Source: Candidatus Melainabacteria bacterium (lineage in GTDB: Bacteria > Vulcanimicrobiota > JABDET01). Taken from it: 35,961 bases of DNA. The stretch is from NCBI GenBank assembly GCA_013286945.1, contig JABDET010000009.1:1-35961 (forward strand), given 5' to 3'. Shown one piece after another: positions 17,977 through 25,781 of this stretch. Below the pieces are notes generated by a model. It did not search any database, was not told the DNA's origin, and worked only from the letters and a program-made list of their open reading frames with translations. Every line of letters begins with the position of its first letter. Position 1 is the first letter of the stretch. The position numbers and the translations under genes are program-made.

Positions 17977-19884
17977 CTAAGCTTTTTTGGCAGCGCTTGA
18001 GGCGAGCTTCTGTCGAAGGTTCGAGAAGTACGAGAGGGCGTACTGGCAAAAGGGAATTCTCTTGCAAATGAGTTCATATTTCTTAGCCAACTCTTCTACT
18101 TCCCTCGTTTCACCTCGGTTCATCAACACATCACACAGATAGCCCGCACCCGCTACATCGAGTGGATTAATCTCAAGGCATTTCTTAAAAGCTGCACAGG
18201 CCTCTCTTAGCCTGCCACACGTGGCTAGGCAACGCCCCAAGATCTCGAACGCCTGATAGGAATCGGGAAGGGAAGTGCAAGCCTTTTCGAAATGCTGGAT
18301 AGCGCTCTCAAACTCGTTTCGCTCAACGAGGAATTCTCCCATCCAAGAGTTGAGGTGATAAAGGAAGTATTGCTTCATCCCATCGTAAAATGAATGGGTC
18401 GGTTTCCCGTCTTGAAAGCCTTGGTAGAAGAGTTCGTGCCATTTTCGCTTGCCGTAAAAATCAATAAAAGCAGGCAATACAGGACCAAGGTAGGGAATAT
18501 TTTGCTCATCGCGCGAATCCATCGCAACAAGAGTTTTACTCAATTTCGTGTAAAGCTCAAGAAACGATGGCCAGTTTTTGGTCATGCGATCAAGGCAAGC
18601 CTCATTAAAGCCCGCTACGACATCACCCGGAGAAAGAGCGGAAGCTTTTCTAAACCAACTGAGCGCATCCGTTTTGTGTTTCTCACGCACTTCTTGAGTT
18701 AATCCAGCCCGGCACAGGAATGACAGTCCGTAGGCCACCCCTAGATTGTTGCAGAATTCTGGATTGTTCGGGGAATGCTCCAAGGCTTTCTTGAAGAAAT
18801 GAAAAGCTTTCTCATACCCTTCTTCTTTGGTCATGAATTCTGAGAAGAGAAGCTCGACGCCGAGAGCATTGTATTGTCTTTCTCGAGAAAGATTGGTGAA
18901 GGCTCGCTTCGTCCCAGGTTTATCCTCAGAACTTTTTTGGAACTTTTGGATGATCTTGACCAGATTTCTTGTGAAATCAAACGCCCCATCTTGTGCAAGT
19001 CGGAGCCCTTCACTCGCGATCTTTTCTCTTTCGTTTTCATGGTTAAGATAATACGCGATCCTTTCTTCAAGGGAATCATCCTCGAAGAAAGCACAATCAA
19101 CCTTATCGGTGAGAAATTCTCCTTCATCCACCAAATGATCCGCCAAGAGAAAAGTCCCACTCAGCAACGTGTGGAGAACCCTTGTGCCAACAGCCTTCAC
19201 CAACGGATGGCTGAAATTGACGCCGATCTTTGCCTGATTGTTGATGAGATTCGTTTTTTCGAAAAGAGAACCCGATCCAACCGTTTCTCCGATGAAGACC
19301 TTATACGATTCCGGAAGAAGAGCAAGCCTTGAAAGAAAGTGAGCCTTCCCGGGATGAATGAGTGGGCTACAATGCCCAACATAAGCCACATCATAAATCT
19401 TTTTTGCTTCAGTCAAAGGATGTATGGCATCAAATCGATCCCCCATGGATGGAAGTGACGTATAGAGACCCGCTTTCCCTGTGATTTTGTGAAGATAAGG
19501 AACCGACGTTTCCAGAACCCCAACAATCCCGTCAACACGCTCTGCTTGATAGCGGAGATGATGCGCTGTCGTGAACCATTCGGTGCTGAGTAGAAATGTC
19601 TTGAACGGAGCCTTTTCGAAACCAAGAGGCAAAAATCCATATCCGCAGGTTAGAACAAGCGCGAGATCGGGAGAAAAGCTTTTCGTCTTCAGTTGATTTT
19701 CAAGATGCGCGAAATCATGCTCCAAGAAATTGATGACGATGTCCGCAGGAGGCAAGCCAAAAGTCATCACCTCGATGTTATGTTTTTTTAGATTTTTACG
19801 TTCTTGTTCTCCAAAAGACCAGAATCCAGTTCCGTTTTCAGTGATTTCCTGTGTTCGCCCAAGAAGCAATCGAGTAACGTTCAT
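17977..19884 (-). CDS. CgeB-like glycosyltransferase with C-terminal TPR repeats (paralogue 3 of 3)
   Basis: A 635-residue paralogue of the proteins at 5614-7503 and 12645-14564. The GT half shows GFWSFGEQERKNLKKHNIEVMTFG, SPDLALVLTCGYGFLPLGFE, YDVAYVGHCSPLIHPGK, NLINNQAKIGVNFSHPLVKAVGTRVLHTLLSGTFLLADHLVDE and ERIAYYLNHENEREKIASEG. The TPR half includes EFCNNLGVAYGLSFL, AIQHFEKACTSLPDSYQAFEILGRCLA and ACAAFKKCLEINPLD. The start ATG overlaps the stop of the nucleotidyltransferase (ATGA), with no separate Shine-Dalgarno sequence, so translation is probably coupled. It closes the gene run that begins with the methyltransferase at 23972 and is followed by the gene-free gap. A sugar made by the upstream nucleotidyltransferase is an attractive donor candidate, but this rests on position alone. 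Confidence 0.82.
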   Translation of the reverse strand: MNVTRLLLGRTQEITENGTGFWSFGEQERKNLKKHNIEVMTFGLPPADIVINFLEHDFAHLENQLKTKSFSPDLALVLTCGYGFLPLGFEKAPFKTFLLSTEWFTTAHHLRYQAERVDGIVGVLETSVPYLHKITGKAGLYTSLPSMGDRFDAIHPLTEAKKIYDVAYVGHCSPLIHPGKAHFLSRLALLPESYKVFIGETVGSGSLFEKTNLINNQAKIGVNFSHPLVKAVGTRVLHTLLSGTFLLADHLVDEGEFLTDKVDCAFFEDDSLEERIAYYLNHENEREKIASEGLRLAQDGAFDFTRNLVKIIQKFQKSSEDKPGTKRAFTNLSRERQYNALGVELLFSEFMTKEEGYEKAFHFFKKALEHSPNNPEFCNNLGVAYGLSFLCRAGLTQEVREKHKTDALSWFRKASALSPGDVVAGFNEACLDRMTKNWPSFLELYTKLSKTLVAMDSRDEQNIPYLGPVLPAFIDFYGKRKWHELFYQGFQDGKPTHSFYDGMKQYFLYHLNSWMGEFLVERNEFESAIQHFEKACTSLPDSYQAFEILGRCLATCGRLREACAAFKKCLEINPLDVAGAGYLCDVLMNRGETREVEELAKKYELICKRIPFCQYALSYFSNLRQKLASSAAKKA

Positions 19885-20564
19885 GTTGAGAAAGAATCGC
19901 GGAAAAAATAGTATTCATAGCCTTTGAGTGTTCCGAGATCTCTTGGCTCTCCTTCAAGTGGAACAAGGTGATGTGGAATTCTTTTCGTCATCGTGAGGAA
20001 GGCTTTCCGGTAACTTGCGCTATCTCCCCCTTCATAAGAACTCAGCTCCTTAAAAATCTCAAAAGGAATAATTCCGCGCCCAAAGGTTCGCCACTCACGT
20101 TTAACTTCGAGCGTTCCTGGAAAATATCGTTTTTCTTCTTTCGGAACCCTCACAATCGAGCTACAAGCGACACCTCGCTTCGATTTGGAAAGAAGCTGTT
20201 TTGTCGCAGGTATTTTCCCTTTCAAAAGCTGATCGGGAAAAACCAAGAGAAAGTCTTCTCCCTTTAGAAATCGTTTTGCCGAAAGCAACGCATCCACAAG
20301 CCCTGTCGCGGCTTCCTGATACAAGAATCTCAACAAAAACTTCCCGCCAAACTCACGTTCAACAAATTCACGAACGCTTTCTTTCCCTTTCCGAAGAACA
20401 AGACCCACTTCTTTGACTCCACTTTGCTTCAGCTCATTCAGGATATGCCAAAGCATGGGCTTTAAGGAATCGCCATACGGGAGAAGCTCTTTTGGCACTT
20501 CATTCGTTAACGGAGCCATCCGCTTTCCAATACCAGCAACAGGAATGAGCCCTTTGATGCTCAC
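19881..20564 (-). CDS. Sugar-phosphate nucleotidyltransferase (NTP_transferase family)
   Basis: The 227-residue protein begins IKGLIPVAGIGKRMAPLT, the G-x-G-x-R-M loop that binds the nucleotide, with PKELLP after it (Lys25 equivalent to the sugar-phosphate-contacting Lys). YQEAATGLVDALLSAKRFL and FLLVFPDQLL correspond to the base-binding and metal-site regions, with PDQ instead of the more common GDN or PDD. It is shorter than RmlA (about 290), lacking the C-terminal helices, and resembles the small single-domain nucleotidyltransferases of surface-glycan loci. The GTG at 20564 overlaps the asparagine synthetase stop by 4 nt; the longer frame upstream reads through that gene in another phase and is not real. 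It should activate a sugar-1-phosphate with NTP. Sugar and base are undetermined. Confidence 0.85.
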   Translation of the reverse strand: MSIKGLIPVAGIGKRMAPLTNEVPKELLPYGDSLKPMLWHILNELKQSGVKEVGLVLRKGKESVREFVEREFGGKFLLRFLYQEAATGLVDALLSAKRFLKGEDFLLVFPDQLLKGKIPATKQLLSKSKRGVACSSIVRVPKEEKRYFPGTLEVKREWRTFGRGIIPFEIFKELSSYEGGDSASYRKAFLTMTKRIPHHLVPLEGEPRDLGTLKGYEYYFFRDSFST

Positions 20565-22381
20565 GAAAAGTAGGTTTCCCACCACAGTTGGAACATCAAA
20601 ATGGAAAACAGTCCATACGTATAATCCTTTTCTCCTTTTTGTTGTTTCTCCATGAGCCCGATGATCGGCTCCGCTTTCAGTAATCCCGATCGCTTCAGAT
20701 TCCTCGGCGACATCGCTTCGCGCGTGTAGGAGCCCAAACTTCCGAGAAGCCACTTGTGAAAAGGAAGGATGAAGCCTTTTTTGGGTCTTTCGATGATTGA
20801 CGTCGGGAGATAACGCGAAGCAAGTTTTCTTAAGATTTGTTTTGTTCCTGATGGATTGATCTTCATTTTCCCCGGAAGGGAGGCCGCAAAGGTTACCACT
20901 TCTTGATCGAGAAATGGGGAGCGCACTTCGAGACTTTGCGCCATGGAAAGTCGATCCACGTAAGTCAAGACTTCGTCAGGCAAGAGATGATGGAAATCAA
21001 CCCCTAAAACTCGGTTTAACGGATCGGAAGAACGAATTTCCTGAAATTGCTTCTCGACCAAACTCGAAGTTGACGTTCCATTCAAATGAGAAAGAAATTG
21101 AGGAGAAAAGAGACTGCGTTTCAGCTCATCGTTAAACGGATAAAGCTTCATGCGCCAAACTCCTGGATCGGAATCGGCAATCGCCTGCACTTTCTCGTTC
21201 TCTCCAAGCCAATTTTCCCAAGCTTTATCCCCTTTTAAGTAGTAATAAATGGGCCAGGCCAAACGATGGTTAGCATAACTTCCGAACAATTCGTCCGCTC
21301 CATCCCCCGACAGCGCCACTTTCACATGCTGTGCGATCAGTTTGGAAAGGAAGTAAGTCGAGATCACTCCCCCAAACGGCTCATCAAAAGCCTTCACGAT
21401 CCCGGGGAGCGCTGGCGTAATTTCATCGGTTTTCAAGATGTATTCATGATGCGTTGTCCCAAGCTTTTCTGCCATCATGCGCGCAAAGGGGGCATCCGGA
21501 TTTTCTTCTTCCTCGTAAACCAATGAAAATGAATGAAGCTCTCCACCGCTGTATTCGCGCATCAAAGCAGCAATCAAACTCGAATCCAAACCACCACTTA
21601 AAAAAGTCCCAACCGGGACATCGCTTGAATAAACGCGAAGCTTAACTGCTTCTCTCAACTTGTCATCAAGAATTTTGAGGGCCTCATCTTCTTGTATCGA
21701 CGTTGGATCAAAGGAGACAGACCAATAGGTGCTCTTCTTCATCTCCCCTTGTCGATTGATGCGAAGCATCTCCCCAGGAAGCAAAGAAAAAATCCCCTCA
21801 AAGGCTGTTAAGGGTCGTGGAATATGTCTAAAGGTGAAATAGTGATAAAGCGCTGTATAATTCGGATTTCGATGGACTTCTGGATGCTTCAGGAGGCATT
21901 TGATTTCTGATCCAAACAAGAGTTTCTTTCCTGTCTGTGTGTAAAAGAGAGGCTTCTTGCCAACCCGATCTCTGGCTAAGAAAAGGTCTCCTTTTCTCTT
22001 GTCGTAGAGCGCGAAAGCAAACATCCCTCGGAGTTTTTCAACGAACCTTTCACCTTCATCAAGATAAAGATGAATCAAGACTTCGGTGTCGGTTTTGGTT
22101 TTAAATCGATATCCCTTTTTTTCTAGGCCATATCGTAGTTCGTTGTAATTGTAAATTTCGCCATTTAAAACCACCCAAACAGAATCATCCCATGAGCTGA
22201 GTGGTTGTTTCCCATGTTCCAGGTCAATGATGGAAAGGCGTCTGGAGCCCAGAATGACATTTGGGTCCACATAAGTTCCTTTTTCATCTGGCCCTCGGGG
22301 ATAAAGGGTTTCCAGCATCGAAGGGAAGAGATTTTCATCTACTGGAAGGCTCGGATTTAGAATCCCCGCAATACCGCACAT
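20561..22381 (-). CDS. asnB: Asparagine synthetase (glutamine-hydrolysing) family amidotransferase
   Basis: A 606-residue protein beginning MCGIAGI, so Cys2 becomes the glutaminase nucleophile after Met removal. The N-terminal Ntn domain shows RGPDEKGTY, GSRRLSIIDL and LNGEIYNYNELR. The synthetase domain has the PP-loop SGGLDSS starting at Ser262 and SGDGADELFGSY. The whole matches AsnB, which forms asparagine from aspartate, ATP and glutamine. Members in polysaccharide and flagellar loci often amidate sugar carboxylates or other acids instead, so the substrate may not be aspartate. It lies 3 nt after the GNAT gene and overlaps the nucleotidyltransferase by 4 nt, firmly in the sugar operon. 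I give the symbol for the family; true asparagine synthesis is not established. Confidence 0.9.
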   Translation of the reverse strand: MCGIAGILNPSLPVDENLFPSMLETLYPRGPDEKGTYVDPNVILGSRRLSIIDLEHGKQPLSSWDDSVWVVLNGEIYNYNELRYGLEKKGYRFKTKTDTEVLIHLYLDEGERFVEKLRGMFAFALYDKRKGDLFLARDRVGKKPLFYTQTGKKLLFGSEIKCLLKHPEVHRNPNYTALYHYFTFRHIPRPLTAFEGIFSLLPGEMLRINRQGEMKKSTYWSVSFDPTSIQEDEALKILDDKLREAVKLRVYSSDVPVGTFLSGGLDSSLIAALMREYSGGELHSFSLVYEEEENPDAPFARMMAEKLGTTHHEYILKTDEITPALPGIVKAFDEPFGGVISTYFLSKLIAQHVKVALSGDGADELFGSYANHRLAWPIYYYLKGDKAWENWLGENEKVQAIADSDPGVWRMKLYPFNDELKRSLFSPQFLSHLNGTSTSSLVEKQFQEIRSSDPLNRVLGVDFHHLLPDEVLTYVDRLSMAQSLEVRSPFLDQEVVTFAASLPGKMKINPSGTKQILRKLASRYLPTSIIERPKKGFILPFHKWLLGSLGSYTREAMSPRNLKRSGLLKAEPIIGLMEKQQKGEKDYTYGLFSILMFQLWWETYFS

Positions 22382-22384
22382 GGC

Positions 22385-22894
22385 TTACTCTTTTCGAATG
22401 ATTCCGAGCCGGCAACCATCGATGTAGCTTCCATCCGCAAAATATTCTTCTTTGAGATTTCCTTCAACGATAAACCCGCAGGCTTCAAACATCCCTTTCG
22501 AGCGCGGATTATTGGAGAGAACATAGGCATAGATCTTGTGCAAGTTGAGCTTCTCGAACCCAAAATGAACCGCAGCACTTACCGCTTCACGTCCGAAACC
22601 TTTTCCCCAATAATTTCGATCGCCAATCATGACGCGAATCTCCGCTCTTCGATGACGCGAATCCAGATTGCAAAGCCAAACATTCCCGATATGCTGTCGA
22701 TTCTCTTTTTCGTCAATGGCAAAGAGATAAACATTCGGATCTTGCACCATTTTTTCAAACCATTTCTCGTGTTCCACTTCACTGATCGGCCGAACTCGGT
22801 CGATAAACGTGGCCACTTCGGAATCATTCCCCCAGGTTCGGACACGCTCCAAGTCGGCTTTGGTCATGCCTCGAAGAACAACGCGATCGGTCAT
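22385..22894 (-). CDS. GNAT-family N-acetyltransferase
   Basis: The 169-residue protein is a RimJ/RimL-type (Acetyltransf_3) GNAT: VVLRGMTKADLERVRTWGND at the start, HIGNVWLCNLDSRHRRAEIRVMIGDRNYWGKGFGREAVSAAVHFGFEKLNLHKIYAYVLSNNPRSKGMFEACGFIVEGNLKEE-type blocks, including the acetyl-CoA loop YWGKGFGREA. Such enzymes in nucleotide-sugar operons (for example PseH-like) N-acetylate amino sugars, and this one is followed by asnB and the nucleotidyltransferase. The ATG at 22894 is chosen because the family begins here; an in-frame ATG at 22945 would overlap the upstream gene and add 17 residues lacking family likeness. Neither start has a strong Shine-Dalgarno sequence. The role as 4-amino-sugar N-acetyltransferase is inferred from the aminotransferase elsewhere in the locus. 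Confidence 0.87.
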   Translation of the reverse strand: MTDRVVLRGMTKADLERVRTWGNDSEVATFIDRVRPISEVEHEKWFEKMVQDPNVYLFAIDEKENRQHIGNVWLCNLDSRHRRAEIRVMIGDRNYWGKGFGREAVSAAVHFGFEKLNLHKIYAYVLSNNPRSKGMFEACGFIVEGNLKEEYFADGSYIDGCRLGIIRKE

Positions 22895-22910
22895 GGTGAA
22901 AACAAGGGAA

Positions 22911-23972
22911 TCAGGCAACTTTTTTGGCAAGATACGCCAAATCACTCACAGTGTCTAAAGCCATCTCAATCTCGTTTAAATGTGGAAGAACCGCACCGGT
23001 CATCGCAGGAAGCAAAATTTGCACAATTCGACCAAAATATTTTTCCAGTTTTTCCTCTGGAGCACTCTTGTCACTCCAAATCTCGCGACACAACTCCCCA
23101 AGCCTGGTCGAAGTGAGGGCTTGACTTGTGGTTTCTTCATGTGGCTCCCAATAAATGTGATCACGACAGTGATCTTCCAAGACCTTAAGGTTGCAACTTT
23201 CGATCAGCATTTTGAGGTTGTGTCGGTTAAAGTAAAACAGATGAAAAGGGGGGATCCAGGTCAAATGAGGTGCGCACCCAAATCCGACGATGAAAGAATT
23301 GTTGCCCAAGACCGTTTCTATAAAGCGGTGATAAAAGCTATCAATGTTGGGAATCGCTGACAGCATGAGAACTCCGCCCGGCTTCAGGAAGGCCTGGAGT
23401 TTCATGATGGTTGCTTTAGGGTCAAGGACGTGTTCAAGAACACTCGACATGTGCACGCAATCAAATGAACCTTCCTTAAATGGGGCGGATTCGACAGTGC
23501 CTAAATAGACATTATTAAATCCTAACTTCTGAGCCGTGTTCACATTGTTTGGATTGAGCTCAACCGCATAAACATCCCATCCCTGCTCCCGAGCCAGATT
23601 CAAGAAAAGGCAGTTCCCAATCCCAACCTCCAAGATCTTCCCTTCACCCCGATGCGACCCCAAGATTTCGAGGTCCCGTTTCAATCGTTGGTCTCCCCCT
23701 TCCGGATAACATCCAGAAGCCTCATAAATCGTATCAAAATAAGATTTTTCGGGGATTGGATCCAAGAAAATGAGACGACACTTCACGCATTGAATGAGGT
23801 AAAAGGCATCTTTCCCGGTAATGCTGGTGTACAATTGTCCTGTTGACGGTAAGCCAGTTGCCCAAAATGGAACTGTTTTTCGAAGCAAAAACTCCTCGCC
23901 ACCACAAACAACACAGTGGGTTTTCTTCGGTGCTGTCTGAGTTCCAAGAGAAGAAACCTTGAGGCTCTCCAT
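22911..23972 (-). CDS. SAM methyltransferase with N-terminal zinc-ribbon-like domain
   Basis: A 353-residue protein. Two Cys pairs, C20-x2-C23 and C62-x2-C65, form a probable zinc site at the N-terminus. The Rossmann core follows with ILEVGIGNCLFLNLA (about residues 114-128), YAVELNPNNV, FDCVHMSSVLEHVLDPKATI and LKPGGVLMLSAIP. The Zn-site plus Methyltransf_23 layout is seen in sugar C-methyltransferases (TylCIII/NovU type) and in various glycan-locus methyltransferases; at 353 residues it is shorter than the C-methyltransferases (about 410). It is first in its minus-strand operon, with the GNAT gene following after 16 nt. ATG 23972 is the only sensible start, though it lacks a Shine-Dalgarno sequence. 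Methyl target unknown. Confidence 0.87.
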   Translation of the reverse strand: MESLKVSSLGTQTAPKKTHCVVCGGEEFLLRKTVPFWATGLPSTGQLYTSITGKDAFYLIQCVKCRLIFLDPIPEKSYFDTIYEASGCYPEGGDQRLKRDLEILGSHRGEGKILEVGIGNCLFLNLAREQGWDVYAVELNPNNVNTAQKLGFNNVYLGTVESAPFKEGSFDCVHMSSVLEHVLDPKATIMKLQAFLKPGGVLMLSAIPNIDSFYHRFIETVLGNNSFIVGFGCAPHLTWIPPFHLFYFNRHNLKMLIESCNLKVLEDHCRDHIYWEPHEETTSQALTSTRLGELCREIWSDKSAPEEKLEKYFGRIVQILLPAMTGAVLPHLNEIEMALDTVSDLAYLAKKVA

Positions 23973-24038
23973 GATTGTATAATCAATATCGGCTTCACCT
24001 TGTAAAAAATATAGCCGATAGGATAGGATGACACCATC
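23973..24038. promoter_or_regulatory. Short divergent promoter region with GCCGATA inverted repeat
   Basis: These 66 bases separate the two main operons. TATCGGC (23987-23993) and GCCGATA (24014-24020) form a perfect 7-bp inverted repeat, so each strand reads GCCGATA towards its own gene. That resembles the -10 element of flagellar sigma-28 promoters (GCCGATAA), but I find no TAAA -35 at the right distance on either strand. A plus-strand TATAAT sits at 23978-23983 without a good -35. The right-hand gene has AGGATAGGATG (24021-24030) as ribosome-binding site. The repeat may equally be an operator. Confidence 0.4.
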
Positions 24039-25781
24039 ATGTTTCTAGCGGGTCCATATGATTTGAAAGAAGCACCTCTTATCCGAGAAATGTATCTGGG
24101 TCGGGATGTCCTGTTGTATGGAAAATCAGCCGACATCCCCTATGACTTTGAAGCCGACAATTTTCAGAGTTTACTCGATCGAATTCCTTCGAACCAATCG
24201 ATTGATTTTCTTCTCTTTGTTTGCCCTGAATTTTTTGGGGTTCCTGTTGGAATCGAGCGTGCTCCATTCCCGGTGATCGGCGTAAGTTCAGACTGGAGCA
24301 TCAATTTGGAAGCCTTGGTTAAGATCGCTCCTTTTTTTTCTTATCTCGTTGTGGATCGTCCCGGGTTTAACACCTTTCAGGATTTTGGATTTCAAAATGC
24401 CACCTATGTCCCCCTGTATGGTTATTCCCCGACTCTTTATCAGTGGATGCCTGAAATCAAGAAGAGCTATGATATCACCATGATTGGGAATCTGAATGAC
24501 GTGGTTCACGACAAAAGAGCTTTTTACTTAAAGCGCTTGGCAATGCTAAGCTCCCAATACAACATCACCTTTGTCTCAGGCATTTATGGAAAAGATTACA
24601 CCCGACTGTTGAATGCTTCCAAAATTACATTTAATCACTCCATCCGCGGAGAGATGAACATGCGATGTTACGAGGCCCTTGCTTGCGGATCACTTCTCTT
24701 TTTGGAAGAAACCAATGTCGAAGCGAAACTTTACCTGCAAGACAAAGTTCATTGCATTTATTACAACGAACAAAACCTAGAGGAGCTTGTTCATTATTAT
24801 CTTTCCCACGATGACGAGCGAGACACCATTTCGAAAAACGGAAGAATATTTGTTCAAGATCACTCATATGCGCGGCAAATCGACCGTTTGCTCAAACGGA
24901 TTGAGGAAGTCAAAGAAGGCAGACTCCTCCGGACTCCGCCACAAGCAGCACAATGGAGTGAAGGCCAGAAAGCTCATGCCCGCTACTTCCATTCCCTGCA
25001 CACCAGCGAAATCTCTCGTTGCGAACCAGCAAGGCAAGCCATGCTTTTGCTCTCTCCAGACGAACCTTGTTATAATTTTTTAGCCGGCTATCTTGCTTTA
25101 CAATACAGTGACGCCGCACCCACTTCGGAGCGAAAGCGTTATTGGGAGCAAGCGGTTGAATGCTTTAATCAAGCGGTCCAGCGGCAGCCGTTCTTTCCTC
25201 CTCTGTATTTTAATTTTGGGAAAGCGCTGCTCAAGCTTAACCGTCACAAAGAAGCCATCGAGAAACTTTGGATTGGTGTTGCACTTTCAAAAACATGGGA
25301 TTCTACCCATGAAGAATTTGGTAGTCTGCTGTATCCCATCGATTATGACGCCTGGCATGTTGAAAAGGAGCGGCAATTTAAGGACAAAAAGAATCTAGGC
25401 GGCCTTCTAACGGCCCGATGCTTTGATGCCTTAGGAGATGCGGCGATGGCCACAGGAAATTTCAACGGAGCCATCAATTTTTATCAACAAGCATTGGAGT
25501 CAAAAATGAATGAATCTGAAATCTCAAAAAAACTTGGCGATGCCTTCGAAAAGATTGATGACCAACAAGGCCGGATTCAGGCTTACGAGCATGCATTAGA
25601 AAAGCGCCCTTTTTACATTGAGGTTTGGAAAATACTCCCAAGACTCTACCTGGCTGCTGGAGAAAAAAATAAGTTGCAAGATTTTTCAAAAGAAATCGTT
25701 AAGCTCATCAATGCATTCCCCGGACTAACCAGTCTGAAATCCGAATTTGAAGACTGGCTTGATCTAGCCAAAACCGCGTGA
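24039..25781 (+). CDS. CgeB-like glycosyltransferase with TPR C-terminus (divergent member)
   Basis: A 580-residue protein related to, but more distant from, the three 629-639-residue paralogues. The GT part (about 1-290) has SIDFLLFVCPEFFGVPVGIERAPFPVIGVSSDWS, YDITMIGNLNDVVHDKRAFYLKRL, FNHSIRGEMNMRCYEALACGSLLFLEE and the CgeB/Glyco_trans_1_2 end LEELVHYYLSHDDERDTISKNG. The C-terminal part (about 320-570) has TPRs (AVECFNQAVQRQPFFPPLYFNFGKALLKL, AINFYQQALESK, RIQAYEHALEKRPFYIEVWKIL). No signal peptide is seen; the N-terminus is shorter than in the paralogues. It leads the plus-strand operon that ends in flaG and fliD, and its stop overlaps the next gene's GTG by 4 nt. A probable cytoplasmic glycosyltransferase acting on the flagellar or surface glycan; donor and acceptor unknown. 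Confidence 0.82.
   Translation: MFLAGPYDLKEAPLIREMYLGRDVLLYGKSADIPYDFEADNFQSLLDRIPSNQSIDFLLFVCPEFFGVPVGIERAPFPVIGVSSDWSINLEALVKIAPFFSYLVVDRPGFNTFQDFGFQNATYVPLYGYSPTLYQWMPEIKKSYDITMIGNLNDVVHDKRAFYLKRLAMLSSQYNITFVSGIYGKDYTRLLNASKITFNHSIRGEMNMRCYEALACGSLLFLEETNVEAKLYLQDKVHCIYYNEQNLEELVHYYLSHDDERDTISKNGRIFVQDHSYARQIDRLLKRIEEVKEGRLLRTPPQAAQWSEGQKAHARYFHSLHTSEISRCEPARQAMLLLSPDEPCYNFLAGYLALQYSDAAPTSERKRYWEQAVECFNQAVQRQPFFPPLYFNFGKALLKLNRHKEAIEKLWIGVALSKTWDSTHEEFGSLLYPIDYDAWHVEKERQFKDKKNLGGLLTARCFDALGDAAMATGNFNGAINFYQQALESKMNESEISKKLGDAFEKIDDQQGRIQAYEHALEKRPFYIEVWKILPRLYLAAGEKNKLQDFSKEIVKLINAFPGLTSLKSEFEDWLDLAKTA

Noticed and set aside
20565-20753. N-terminal extension of the nucleotidyltransferase
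   Set aside because: The added 63 residues overlap the asnB coding sequence in another phase and precede the conserved nucleotide-binding loop; the GTG at 20564 fits the family start.
22538-23116. 192-codon plus-strand frame opposite GNAT and methyltransferase genes
   Set aside because: It spans the junction of two recognised genes on the other strand and shows no conserved motif.
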